Shown here piece after piece: positions 6,595-15,238 of a stretch of DNA of 38,749 bases. The notes beneath the pieces are model-generated. The model was not told where the DNA came from, made no database searches, and saw nothing but the letters and a program-made list of their open reading frames with translations. How positions within the stretch are numbered: position 1 is the stretch's first letter; each line of letters begins with the position of its first letter. Origin of the DNA: Enterococcus gallinarum NBRC 100675 (GTDB lineage: Bacteria; Bacillota; Bacilli; Lactobacillales; Enterococcaceae); NCBI RefSeq assembly GCF_001544275.1, contig NZ_BCQE01000034.1:1-38749 (forward strand). The letters run 5' to 3'. The position numbers and the translations under genes were made by a program.

Positions 6595-9543
6595 TTAAGT
6601 ATCTGCTGGTGGAATAACGATTGATGATATTCCAGCCGCGCTCGTATATGAACGATCAAATTTCCCTACTATCATTCCTAATTCAGTATTTTGCTCGTAT
6701 GTTTGGATTCGTCCATTTTCTAAACCTCTAATAACTCCAGTATGTCCATAGGTATCGTCAACTCCTCCTGGCCAACCAGCCCAAGGTGCACCACGTGCAA
6801 TATTAATTATTGCTCCTACCTGTAACTGTTCATAGGTTGGATTCTTGATTACCGTCCATCCAACAGCAGCCCAATCATAGGCAATACCAATATCACTAGC
6901 AGCGGCGGTACTTCCCACTCCAGTTAAATGACTCATACCATATTGCGTACCAGCACCAAGACCACATCCACCCATATAACCAGAATACTCTGCGGATAGT
7001 CCATAACACTGTCCATTGCCGATTCGTCTACCTAATAGATCTTCTAGATGTTCCAGACCTCGATTGGTGGTCACACCATCGAAAGGGATATAGGTTTTAT
7101 CCGTCAGCTTCAGTGCATCAGCTTTTTCATTTCTGAACCGATTTTGAATCCCTTCGACATAAGCAGGCGCAACCATAGAAGCCGCATTGGTGACAATATA
7201 ATCACAGACTGTCGTAATAAATGCCGCATCATCCCACCGATTTGCAAATTGTTGAGTAATGGTTTTAAAGAAGCCATTTGAAACAGCGGCAGGATACCAG
7301 TTTTGAATCGAAGCAAGAATGCCAAGTGTTCCAAGCCATTTTTGGCCATCGTTGAAATCAACGCTCGTACTTGCTTTCAATCCTTCGATTGCTGGTTTCA
7401 ATTTTGTGCGACAGAAGTATTCGGCTTGCATTCTTGTAAATTGTTTATCATTCGCATTCCCATAAGCAGACCATGAGTTGTTAAATTCAGTCGAGCCAAC
7501 AGAACCCACTAAAGCACTTCGTGCATCCGGATAATATTTTGCCAACCATGCCAAGAAATTGTCCATCTCATATACTTGCGTGAAAGAGTATTTCCCATAG
7601 TTCCAACCCGCACCATCATCTAATGGTGGATGATAATAGCCAGAACCACGATCACCCATTTCGTATTTTGCAGTTAACGCAAGGACTCTAACAAATACAT
7701 CAGACAATGTTCCGCCTTCACCAGGACCAGGTCCACCATTTTGACCAGGAATAACCTTTTGACCATTAATTTTAAGCTCACCGCGTATATCCATATCACC
7801 TGACAAAGTAATGTTTCCGATAAGTCTTATATCATCATCAATAATATACATACCTTTGTTTTTGCCTAAAACTAAGCCTTTTCCTTCTGATGAGGAAATT
7901 AGCACATAATCTCCACCATTATCTAGCCTTAGTTGCAACGCTTTTCCATCCATATCAGCCATAATGGGTTGACCATTTTCTGAACCTACAACTAAATTAG
8001 GAAAGGGATTTCCAGCTGTACCGATAGTTCCTATTGACTTCGATCCACTCCAGAACTCCATCCCTCTTTTAGTCAATTCCATGATTTTGAGATCATCATT
8101 CCAAAGTTGCAAAGTCCCAGATACCATTCGTAGTAAATCACCCATACCATTGAATGAGACTTCCATAATATTCGTACGAATCTTTCCAGCTCGAATAAAG
8201 TCGGCATTCAAAGTTCCATCTATCCCCCATGCATTTACAAAGGGGCCAAGCCAACCAGTTCGAGAAAATCCTAAGCCTTTATGATTAAGTGCAATTACAT
8301 CTTTTGCAGTGTCCCGTGAATCAGTATCCATATAATATGTGGTATGTGGCTTATTCTTGGGGTATTGCAAAACGCTACCGCCCTCAACACCATTGATCAG
8401 GTTGGTTACATAATCGACAAATTCAGACATGTAACCTTTCTTTGTCAAGGTTTTGATAGTCTCTTGCAGCTCATAATTTTGTTTGGTGTAAAAAGCCATC
8501 TGGGCGTCGCCCGCATAGATTTTTTTGTTTTTCTCAGTTAAGGAATCGTACACAACACTCGTGATTTTTGTGTCAATGTGGATGTCATAGAGCCTGTGGT
8601 AAACCGAAAAAGTATCAAATAATCCATAATTTTTGATTTTAGCAAATTCTTTTGCTTCTTCGGAATCAGTCAGCTTTTCAATTTCTAACTCAATGCTGAT
8701 TTTCGGTTTGTCTGAACCCGGATTGATAGACTTAAAATAATTTGCAGCAACTCGATTTAAACTAGCTAAATCTTTTACCCCTTGTTCTTCTGTAAATTGA
8801 ATATGTTTAGCGTAAACATCCGGATAATTGGTTGCTAATTCTGACATAACTGCATTTCCATAAATCCGTTTAGTCGTTCCATCCTCGCTATTTTGCAAGT
8901 CAGCATAGGGCAACACCTTCGTTACGATACTTGACCAATCAAACTTGATCTTCAATCCATTTAAATCTTTTCCGTATCGAACAGTCCCGACATTATCTCG
9001 GCCTCGTCTTCTCAATAGAGAGAGTTTAAACGGTTCTCGTTTGATCTCTCCGCCCCAATATTGAACCATACTTCCTTGTTCTCCTGAAATACAGCTCAAC
9101 ACATTACGGGCTTCAAAAACTGTGCTGGAAGTAGTTTGAATATCAGAAAATAGTTTCACATCACTGGGTTCATCCATTCCATTTTCAATAGCAGCCATTG
9201 CTTCTGCGCCATTTTTTGAATCGATCTCAACATGACGCACTTCCCGATTTCCAATTTTATACGTACGTGACTGCCCATAAATCAATATGGTGTTACTTAT
9301 GGTGTCTTTATAGGTATTCTTGATCTCAAAGACATGATAATCCTCTTGATCATTGGGTTTTGCTTTTATTTGGTACCCATTCTCAAAATAATCCGAAAAT
9401 CTGCTGATTAATGGGTGCTCAATTTCCACTTCATATTTCCCATTTGCTTCTTCGGTCACATCACAACGACTTGTATCAATCATAATTCCTAACCCATTAT
9501 GACTGAAATCCTTTTCGAGCGGATCATATATTCTAGGTTTCAA
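6595..9543 (-). CDS. Tal: tail-associated protein with prophage endopeptidase tail domain, lytic domain and CHAP domain
   Basis: About 982 aa. The N-terminal ~380 residues are the gp27-like Tal base (YDPLEKDFSHNGLGIMIDTSRC, then YKIGNREVRHVEI) that closes the tail tip. A beta-rich region follows (~400-600) and a Gly/Pro hinge (NGGPGPGEGG). Residues ~640-820 form a helical domain (TAKYEMGDRGSGYYHPPLDD, NWYPAAV) like tail lysins that degrade peptidoglycan; its bond specificity is unclear to me. The last ~145 residues are a CHAP amidase/endopeptidase (catalytic Cys in GQCYGLSAEYSGY, His in YGHTGVIRG, acidic residue in TYEQN). It should bore through the wall during DNA injection. The TTG at 9543 overlaps the Dit stop as TTGA and is the likely start; two GTG codons lie a few codons upstream. 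Confidence 0.88.
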   Translation of the reverse strand: MKPRIYDPLEKDFSHNGLGIMIDTSRCDVTEEANGKYEVEIEHPLISRFSDYFENGYQIKAKPNDQEDYHVFEIKNTYKDTISNTILIYGQSRTYKIGNREVRHVEIDSKNGAEAMAAIENGMDEPSDVKLFSDIQTTSSTVFEARNVLSCISGEQGSMVQYWGGEIKREPFKLSLLRRRGRDNVGTVRYGKDLNGLKIKFDWSSIVTKVLPYADLQNSEDGTTKRIYGNAVMSELATNYPDVYAKHIQFTEEQGVKDLASLNRVAANYFKSINPGSDKPKISIELEIEKLTDSEEAKEFAKIKNYGLFDTFSVYHRLYDIHIDTKITSVVYDSLTEKNKKIYAGDAQMAFYTKQNYELQETIKTLTKKGYMSEFVDYVTNLINGVEGGSVLQYPKNKPHTTYYMDTDSRDTAKDVIALNHKGLGFSRTGWLGPFVNAWGIDGTLNADFIRAGKIRTNIMEVSFNGMGDLLRMVSGTLQLWNDDLKIMELTKRGMEFWSGSKSIGTIGTAGNPFPNLVVGSENGQPIMADMDGKALQLRLDNGGDYVLISSSEGKGLVLGKNKGMYIIDDDIRLIGNITLSGDMDIRGELKINGQKVIPGQNGGPGPGEGGTLSDVFVRVLALTAKYEMGDRGSGYYHPPLDDGAGWNYGKYSFTQVYEMDNFLAWLAKYYPDARSALVGSVGSTEFNNSWSAYGNANDKQFTRMQAEYFCRTKLKPAIEGLKASTSVDFNDGQKWLGTLGILASIQNWYPAAVSNGFFKTITQQFANRWDDAAFITTVCDYIVTNAASMVAPAYVEGIQNRFRNEKADALKLTDKTYIPFDGVTTNRGLEHLEDLLGRRIGNGQCYGLSAEYSGYMGGCGLGAGTQYGMSHLTGVGSTAAASDIGIAYDWAAVGWTVIKNPTYEQLQVGAIINIARGAPWAGWPGGVDDTYGHTGVIRGLENGRIQTYEQNTELGMIVGKFDRSYTSAAGISSIVIPPADT

Positions 9544-10274
9544 ACTTTTGTCCACCACCTTGGCATCAAATTAAATTCCTTTACATTGCCTTCCCATCTA
9601 ATCGTCGTCAACCCGACTGGCAAACTTGGAAAATCAATAAATTTGGTTTTATTATCCTGACTCTCAAGAATCCCATCAACAATGCGATAAGATTCTTCTA
9701 GTTGAGAATCGATGATTATTTCATTACCAATATTTGTTAATTCAAACTTGTTATTGTTAATCCAAAAAGAAATATCCCCCGAGCCTAAAATTTGAATTTT
9801 AGGCTTCGAAGGATAATGTTCGTTATTGTGTATTTTCGTTTCATTGCTCAACCATTTAAGCCCTGTTCTTGACTGCTTGAAAGGACGTAAGCTGACTGTG
9901 AACTCAAATGGTATCCAATTAGCGTCTTTATGTGTACCCGTAAACACAGGAGGACTTACTACAATCGCTTGATAGATATACTGCGTATCAAAACTGTAGG
10001 TAAAATCAGAGTAATTTGACATATCTAACCAAGACCGAATACGGTCCTCTAAATGCGATACATCATCTACATTATCCGCTTGTGCATTGCAAAGGATTTT
10101 CCATTCTACATTTTTGTAGTAAGCAAAATCAACCACAACCGAATCATTGCCGGGCCTTGGTTTGAGCTCTATAACACGTCCTGCAGAAAGGCGTTGTGGT
10201 CTAGAACGTAAGTAAGTATTGAACCCTTCGCTATCCAAGCCATTGATTTTAAACTGTCCTGGTCTAAATACCAT
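9540..10274 (-). CDS. distal tail protein Dit
   Basis: 244-aa protein of the Sipho_tail family. It sits at the tape-measure/Dit/Tal position and shows the usual pattern: an N-terminal FKINGLDSEGF segment, a central PFEFTVSLRPF motif, and a beta-sandwich C-terminal half with W/F-rich strands. Dit hexamers form the hub joining the tail tube to Tal and the receptor-binding protein. ATG is preceded by AAAGGAGG with 8 nt spacing. It overlaps the tape-measure stop by 11 bp and Tal by 4 bp, so the three are translationally coupled. Confidence 0.88.
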   Translation of the reverse strand: MVFRPGQFKINGLDSEGFNTYLRSRPQRLSAGRVIELKPRPGNDSVVVDFAYYKNVEWKILCNAQADNVDDVSHLEDRIRSWLDMSNYSDFTYSFDTQYIYQAIVVSPPVFTGTHKDANWIPFEFTVSLRPFKQSRTGLKWLSNETKIHNNEHYPSKPKIQILGSGDISFWINNNKFELTNIGNEIIIDSQLEESYRIVDGILESQDNKTKFIDFPSLPVGLTTIRWEGNVKEFNLMPRWWTKV

Positions 10275-12429
10275 TCAATACGCCTCCTTTAGGTGCATCT
10301 TCTCTATCCTTCAATTCCTTGATGAATTTTACAAGTTTTTTAGCCATATCCATCAATTGGAAATCTGTCAATTCACCTAGCGCTTGCAAAGTGATATTAA
10401 AGGTGTCGCCTGATTTTCTATTTTCATTGCCATTTGAAAAATCATCCGTGACAGCTTCCGAATTCACCACATTCGGATTTATCTGACTTAAATCTACATT
10501 TGCTCCTAAACTGCTTGTGTCAAAAGTTAGTTTATTCGCTGCGTCAGTCAGTGCGTCTTGCATAGTGTAAGCATCTTGCTCAATTCCGCCTGCAATACCA
10601 CGAGGAATCCATTTACCAACAGCGTCTCGCCCCCATCGTGAAGGAGAGTGAATACCAAAGAAACCAAGAACATTATCTTTGAAACCGCCAAGAACCCCTT
10701 TGGCTGCATCCCATAGACCTCCAGCAGCATTGCTGATCCCTTGGCCGATCCCCCTGATAATATTCATACCGACTTCACCCCAATCCACAGAAGTGAATTC
10801 ATCGATAAAGCCTGTAATTAATTTCCACCCAACATTTCCTAATTCAGAAAGGTAGCTTAGAAAGCCGTCAATAACTGCTATCATAATTTGTGGTATTGCC
10901 GCCACAATAGCAATAATGATCTGTGGTAAATTCTCAACTAATGCGATAAACAGTGTCACCCCTGCGCTAATTAGCTCAGGTGTTGCATCACTAAACGCAC
11001 GAACCACTGAGGTTATAATTTGAGGAATGGCTTTAACAATCGCTTGAATGATCGTTGGTAACGCCTCTACCAAAGCAACTAATAACTGTATACCTGCTTC
11101 AATGATCATCGGAATAGAACCAATAAAGAAACTTACCAAACTATTGATAATAGTCGGTAACGCTTGAATCAACATAGGTAACGCTGTAATTAATCCTTGT
11201 GCTAAACCTACAATCAATTGCAACGCCGCATCCAACAGCATAGGTAAATTATTGATCAGTCCTTGCACGATTGTTATCAATGCTTGAACTGCTGCCGGTA
11301 TCAAGGTTGGTAAAGCTTGTGCGATACCTGTAACCAATGCTGTAATAATTTGCATGGCTACATCAATAAACAATGGTAGATTGTCAACAATCGTCTGTAC
11401 AAGGCTCAATAAAGTATCAACCACTACAGGAATCAATCCTGGTAGTAATGTTAACAATGTTTGCAATACTTGATTAAACAGATCAGTAACCGCCGAGAGT
11501 AAAGTTGGCAACAAATCAGCAACCGCCGTGAGCAATCCATTCAATAGTCCAGGTAAAGCAGATACAATATTTCCCAAAACGGGCGTAATATTTTTTACAA
11601 CATAACCAAACTGTTCAACTAGGTTATCAACCAGTTTACCTACGTCAGCGTCAGCATTACCCATTCCAGCTAGGAGATTTTGCCACGCTGATCCCATACC
11701 AGCAAGCGATCCGCTGATAGTTTCGGTCGCTTCTTGTGCTGTAGTCCCTGTGATCCCCATTTCTGTTTGCATCACGTGGATGGCTTCTGTGACATCAGCA
11801 AAACTAGAGATGTCATATTTAATGCCAGAAATCTTTTCAGCGTCGGCTAAGAGGCGCTTCATTTCTTCTTGAGTACCACCATAGCCGAGCTTTAGGTTAT
11901 CAAGCATGGTATAGTTTTGCTTAGCGAAACCTTGGTAAGCATTTTGGATACTACCTATGTCTGACCCCATTTTATTGGCGTTATCGGACATATCAGTTAC
12001 AGCTTGATTCGCCACGTCTGCTGCTTTTGAGGTGTCTCCACCTAGTGATTGTAGCAAACTAGCACTAAAGCCTGTGACGGTCTCCATGTACTCATTTGCT
12101 GATAGACCAGCTGTTAGAAATGCATCATCGGCGAATTTTTGCACCTTTTTAGATGCATCACCAAACAACGTATCTACCCCGCCTACAAGCTGTTCATAAT
12201 CGGCATATGCAGATATAACTTTTTGACTTAGTCCGACTGCAGCCGCTCCTGCTACACCAGCCGCAACCGCCATACCAGTACCGATTACTTTCAGCCCGCC
12301 GCCAATTTTGCTGAACATGGAGGTTGATTTTTCGGCTTTGCCTGTTGTTTCGTCAATGGCATCATTTGCTTTTTGGTTATCAGCATCGATAGTCCCAAAC
12401 ATTTCAAAGACATTAAACGCCAAAGCCAT
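10264..12429 (-). CDS. tail tape-measure protein
   Basis: About 721 aa. The N-terminal region (residues ~40-70) has a Gly/Ala-rich hydrophobic segment. Residues ~75-260 resemble the TMP core (YADYEQLVGGVDTLFGDASKK, SANEYMETVTGFSASLLQSLGG, NYTMLDNLKLGYGGTQEEM). Residues ~270-550 are a long series of hydrophobic helical repeats (LLPTLLSAVTDLFNQ, TLIPAAVQALITIVQGLINN). The C-terminus carries GFFGIHSPSRWGRDAVGKWI, a motif common near TMP ends. It sets tail length and is ejected ahead of DNA; ~720 residues suggests a tail of roughly 100-110 nm by the usual 1.5 A per residue rule. ATG at 12429 has GGAGG only 2 nt away. TTG at 12423, 8 nt from the same site, may be the true start. Confidence 0.9.
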   Translation of the reverse strand: MALAFNVFEMFGTIDADNQKANDAIDETTGKAEKSTSMFSKIGGGLKVIGTGMAVAAGVAGAAAVGLSQKVISAYADYEQLVGGVDTLFGDASKKVQKFADDAFLTAGLSANEYMETVTGFSASLLQSLGGDTSKAADVANQAVTDMSDNANKMGSDIGSIQNAYQGFAKQNYTMLDNLKLGYGGTQEEMKRLLADAEKISGIKYDISSFADVTEAIHVMQTEMGITGTTAQEATETISGSLAGMGSAWQNLLAGMGNADADVGKLVDNLVEQFGYVVKNITPVLGNIVSALPGLLNGLLTAVADLLPTLLSAVTDLFNQVLQTLLTLLPGLIPVVVDTLLSLVQTIVDNLPLFIDVAMQIITALVTGIAQALPTLIPAAVQALITIVQGLINNLPMLLDAALQLIVGLAQGLITALPMLIQALPTIINSLVSFFIGSIPMIIEAGIQLLVALVEALPTIIQAIVKAIPQIITSVVRAFSDATPELISAGVTLFIALVENLPQIIIAIVAAIPQIMIAVIDGFLSYLSELGNVGWKLITGFIDEFTSVDWGEVGMNIIRGIGQGISNAAGGLWDAAKGVLGGFKDNVLGFFGIHSPSRWGRDAVGKWIPRGIAGGIEQDAYTMQDALTDAANKLTFDTSSLGANVDLSQINPNVVNSEAVTDDFSNGNENRKSGDTFNITLQALGELTDFQLMDMAKKLVKFIKELKDREDAPKGGVLNGI

Positions 12430-12712
12430 CACCTCCCATGTCTTCTAGCATTGCTAATGCATTTTTAGCGGCTTTTTGAGCCTCTGTTTCTACCTGCTCT
12501 TTTGGTTTAGCACTCTCAACAATTTTTTGTTTGAAATCACCAAAAGAATCGGTACGAAAAGGATTGGATAGATAGATTTGCCATAGTTGATCATCAAATT
12601 CACCATCGAATAGCACGGAAAGAAATTCGGGCAAGTCTTTCCACTTGATCGTGGACAACAAAAAAGAGACATCGTTATATCTTTTGAATAACGTGTCCCT
12701 AAACTTATGCAT
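12413..12712 (-). CDS. tail assembly chaperone, T-type frame (read by -1 frameshift from the G-type gene)
   Basis: 99-aa ORF just upstream of the tape-measure gene, in the -1 frame relative to the 180-aa gene before it. The frame is open upstream of this ATG back through the stop codon of that gene, so the real product is probably the C-terminal part of a ~286-aa G-T fusion. Its internal ATG has only GGTGGC upstream, a poor ribosome site, which supports frameshifting. It contains helical KWKDLPEFLSVLFDGEFDD and QVETEAQKAAKNALAMLEDM. By analogy with lambda gpG/gpGT it binds TMP and recruits tail-tube protein. It overlaps the TMP start. Confidence 0.75.
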   Translation of the reverse strand: MHKFRDTLFKRYNDVSFLLSTIKWKDLPEFLSVLFDGEFDDQLWQIYLSNPFRTDSFGDFKQKIVESAKPKEQVETEAQKAAKNALAMLEDMGGDGFGV

Positions 12713-12729
12713 GCCACCGTGATTTTGAA

Positions 12730-12736
12730 TTAAAAG
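12730..12736 (-). promoter_or_regulatory. probable -1 frameshift site
   Basis: On the - strand CTTTTAA is read C TTT TAA in the zero frame, TAA being the stop of the G-type chaperone. A slip of one base back lets translation continue in the frame of the T-type ORF with no stop between. The heptamer is not a perfect X XXY YYZ site (Phe-tRNA would re-pair on CTT). Confidence 0.55.
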
Positions 12737-13272
12737 AGCAATTCTAACGCTTCTCGTAATTCCGGCTTTAAGAAAAAATCCTTCACCAGCAATCCGTAGG
12801 TAACAATATTTGTTTTTCCAATTTCTTCAGGTGTTTTCCCAGTCAAATCTGCTAAAAGGCCATTTAGTTCAACTTTAATTTCGCTAGAATGGCTCATGAT
12901 GAATTTCACTGCCTTAGCTACTAAATCAAAGCTTTGTGCTGAGATATCTGATTGGATAGCTTTCACTTGTTCTGTAAGTGATTCTTGTTCACCCTCAGAT
13001 TTTTTACTGGCTACCAGTGCCAAACCTTGCGCTTTTTGAGTTTGGATTTTAGCAGCATCTTTTTGTTTCAAAAATTCAGTAACTAATTCAGTGACATTCA
13101 ATATTTGCACAATTTCGATTACTTTAAATAAATCATTGGCTTGGAGTTCACGCATGGAATACCCCAACAGCCGTTCTTTGATTTTATTGTTCTTTTCAGC
13201 CGCTTTGATTTCAGCATTTTTTTTCGCAGCATCAATCTGTTCGATGTTTAATTGATCATTAGTTTCACTCAT
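12730..13272 (-). CDS. tail assembly chaperone, G-type
   Basis: 180-aa, mainly helical, charged protein at the conserved position between major tail protein and tape measure. Its N-terminal third is Lys/Glu-rich (AAKKNAEIKAAEKNNKIKERL). The middle and end (FKVIEIVQILNVTELVTEFL, GKTPEEIGKTNIVTYGLLVKDFF) match the look of Firmicutes gpG-like chaperones. It should coat the tape measure before tube polymerisation and is not expected in the virion. Its start overlaps the stop of the 74-aa gene (ATGA). See the frameshift site at its 3' end. Confidence 0.75.
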   Translation of the reverse strand: MSETNDQLNIEQIDAAKKNAEIKAAEKNNKIKERLLGYSMRELQANDLFKVIEIVQILNVTELVTEFLKQKDAAKIQTQKAQGLALVASKKSEGEQESLTEQVKAIQSDISAQSFDLVAKAVKFIMSHSSEIKVELNGLLADLTGKTPEEIGKTNIVTYGLLVKDFFLKPELREALELLF

Positions 13273-13493
13273 TTGGCTTTTTCCTCCTCTGGTGCACCGT
13301 CTACTTTTTTAGTTGTTTCAACCGATGCTTTCTTTGATTCATCGGCCTCGATTGGTTTAATTAACACTTTTTTCAGTTTGTTATTCTCAGTAGATAGTTC
13401 TTTGATTCGTTTTTTGTCTTTATTAGTGTAAATATCACCTGACCAATATTTAACCCCTTTTTCAATAAATGGATAAACTACTTTGTATTTCAA
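13269..13493 (-). CDS. small protein of the tail module, unknown
   Basis: 74 aa. The N-terminal half (YKVVYPFIEKGVKYWSGDIYTNKD) looks like a small beta-rich unit found in many Gram-positive phages beside the capsid or tail genes. It is followed by a short coiled coil (KKRIKELSTENNKLKKVL) and a disordered Lys/Glu/Ala tail. It shares this general plan with the 90-aa protein at 15807-16079, suggesting related accessory roles. Function unknown. It lies between the major tail protein and the chaperone, coupled to the latter by an ATGA overlap. Confidence 0.65.
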   Translation of the reverse strand: MKYKVVYPFIEKGVKYWSGDIYTNKDKKRIKELSTENNKLKKVLIKPIEADESKKASVETTKKVDGAPEEEKAK

Positions 13494-13508
13494 ATGTACT
13501 CACCCTTT

Positions 13509-14129
13509 CTACGGCTCTAATTCAGGCTCTTTGGGAATTAGGATCTTGACTGGTAAAGAGGTAGTAGTCACATCGTCCATTGGCGTACGAGCAGCAAATG
13601 TCAGCGGATAAATCGCTTCTGCTTTGTCTTTCACTTCAAATTCCAATCCAGAAGTGCAGATAGCAAAATCCATGATGATAATAACTGGCTTATCCGATCC
13701 GCTAATTGTGCCGATATAACCAAGATTTTCAATGTAATCTGATTCTTCAATTTTCTGCTTAGGAGTGATCACATCGTATCCGGCTGGATATTCCGTGTCA
13801 TCCGATTCTTCCACATCAGCAAAAAGAGCCATCTTGACGTTATCACGCGTGTGCTCAATGACATTCACTTCAAAGGTCCCTTCGCTTGATTCGATCATGT
13901 CGCCGCCTACAGGTGTGGTGAATACACCATCAACTTCCACTTGGCGTAGATTATTTTTAAGTGACAACTTAGATCCGCCGCTTGTTGCACCAAGGAGATT
14001 ATAGGTCCACTTTTTAGCCGTAGCATCCCAGGTTAAGTTCCGAACTAACGCACCTGCATTTAACAGGTAGCGCTTGGGTGTATCAGCAGTATAGCCGCTT
14101 TTAGGTAAAGTCTCGCTAGTAATTGCCAT
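13509..14129 (-). CDS. major tail (tube) protein
   Basis: 206 aa. The position after the tail-terminator-like gene and before the chaperones, together with the content (NAGALVRNLTWDATAKKWTY, EGTFEVNVIEHTRD, then a beta-strand-rich C-terminal half ending in a Pro/Glu tail), fits the major tail tube subunit of SPP1/TP901-like siphophages. Start at MAITSETL: GGAGG lies 8 nt before ATG, and the longer in-frame start overlaps the previous gene. No Ig-like C-terminal domain is seen. Confidence 0.8.
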   Translation of the reverse strand: MAITSETLPKSGYTADTPKRYLLNAGALVRNLTWDATAKKWTYNLLGATSGGSKLSLKNNLRQVEVDGVFTTPVGGDMIESSEGTFEVNVIEHTRDNVKMALFADVEESDDTEYPAGYDVITPKQKIEESDYIENLGYIGTISGSDKPVIIIMDFAICTSGLEFEVKDKAEAIYPLTFAARTPMDDVTTTSLPVKILIPKEPELEP

Positions 14130-14130
14130 T

Positions 14131-14511
14131 CTAAATCCTCCAATCAAATTTGGCATAAAGCCTTATATTCCGACGTTGCAAAGTGTCTGATCCAGTTGGC
14201 ACATCATTGTCTGCATCATACTGTATCTGAACCAAAAACTTATCTGTCACTTGATAGAAAGGCTCATTGTTAAATGATTCCATCATCGCTGACAATGCTT
14301 TTTCGATTGCTACGTCACTCTTGTTGTTATCAAATAGATCAATATCAATGTAAAATCCTTGCCCTGCAAAATGAGTGGGTTCACCAGTCAGAGAAAAGGT
14401 TTGATAAGGATATACAACAGTTTTATTTTTGTTCTTTAGGTAATGTGTTTCGGGGACAATCACACTGAAAAGCCCCGTTAAATAGTTAATTACATCAATA
14501 CGTTGGCTCAT
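14131..14511 (-). CDS. tail terminator / tail completion protein
   Basis: 126 aa. MSQRIDVINYLTGLFS at the N-terminus, a central TGEPTHFAGQGFYIDIDLFDN, and a C-terminal DTLQRRNIRLYAKFDWRI strand pattern resemble the gpU/SPP1 gp17 class of tail terminators. The location is the fourth gene after the major capsid, immediately before the tail tube gene. It should cap the tube where it joins the head. Assigned mainly by synteny and fold-like pattern. Confidence 0.65.
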   Translation of the reverse strand: MSQRIDVINYLTGLFSVIVPETHYLKNKNKTVVYPYQTFSLTGEPTHFAGQGFYIDIDLFDNNKSDVAIEKALSAMMESFNNEPFYQVTDKFLVQIQYDADNDVPTGSDTLQRRNIRLYAKFDWRI

Positions 14512-14514
14512 CAG

Positions 14515-14913
14515 CTAAATTCCTCCGAATATTTCTTTTGCTAACGCTTCTATTTGTGATTTGTTTTTACGAAAAGCTGGACGTAAATAGGGTTGGGGTT
14601 CTTGCCCCCAAGTGAAGAACCATTCCCCACTTGGATCTTGATACACCCAACCACCTTTACGTCCCATTCCATTTTCAGCAAATTCACCAGTTCCCATTTC
14701 CACATAAATGGCATACTCAACGTTTGTTCCTACATATCCGATCAATTCCGCCTCATCAACAACATAATCAATGGAATTCCTTAGTCTAGATGTATGAACA
14801 GCCGCTAATGCTAAGGCTTGACCTTCAACTAGCATGCATGCTTGAAACAGCCATTGGATTGTTGCTTGTTTCAAAACTTCTTTGGCTTCATCGGAGTGAT
14901 CAAGAAATTTCAT
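14515..14913 (-). CDS. HK97 gp10-like / minor capsid head-tail joining protein
   Basis: 132 aa. Residues ~65-80 hold VGTNVEYAIYVEMGTG followed by a QPYLRPAFRKNK motif; the YAxYVExGTG plus P(Y/F)LRPA pair is the signature of HK97-gp10-like proteins at the head-tail interface. Start at MKFLDH is chosen because its ATG overlaps the upstream stop (TGATG) and AGAGGTGGG lies just before it; a longer in-frame start is poorer. Co-translated with the head-closure gene. Confidence 0.8.
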   Translation of the reverse strand: MKFLDHSDEAKEVLKQATIQWLFQACMLVEGQALALAAVHTSRLRNSIDYVVDEAELIGYVGTNVEYAIYVEMGTGEFAENGMGRKGGWVYQDPSGEWFFTWGQEPQPYLRPAFRKNKSQIEALAKEIFGGI

Positions 14914-15230
14914 CAAGCCCACCTCTTGCAATAAATCTCAAGGTGATCAGATAATTCCATCACATCATCGACATAGGTTATTTCGTATACAATGCCTGAC
15001 CTTGGGTTAAGAATGCGATCGGTAGATAAGATTTCAAAGCTTGTATCTTCTGTTAAAAATATATGGCTAGACGTTGCCAGAAGGCTATTCTGATATGTCT
15101 GTTCATCAGAACCCGTGATCATATCCAACCAACCTAAAGGCTTGTATACCGTTTGCCATTTAACGATAGGCTGATTCAATTCATCTTTTTCACCAGTTTC
15201 CTGTTCACGTCTGATTTCAAAGGGAAACAT
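14913..15230 (-). CDS. head closure protein
   Basis: 105 aa. FPFEIRREQETGEKDELNQP, then WLDMITGSDEQTYQ and the C-terminal GIVYEITYVDDVMELSDHLEIYCKR, match the small beta-barrel head-tail adaptor/head-closure proteins (SPP1 gp16 class) that gate DNA below the connector. Start at MFPFEI: TAGGTGAT precedes this ATG, whereas the longer in-frame start has no ribosome site. The order connector, closure, gp10-like, terminator is canonical. Confidence 0.75.
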   Translation of the reverse strand: MFPFEIRREQETGEKDELNQPIVKWQTVYKPLGWLDMITGSDEQTYQNSLLATSSHIFLTEDTSFEILSTDRILNPRSGIVYEITYVDDVMELSDHLEIYCKRWA

Positions 15231-15238
15231 CGAATCAC

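Noticed and set aside
12490-12717. 75-aa - strand ORF in the third frame over the T-type chaperone
   Set aside because: Competes with the frameshift-linked chaperone frame, lacks a ribosome site, and has no recognisable pattern.
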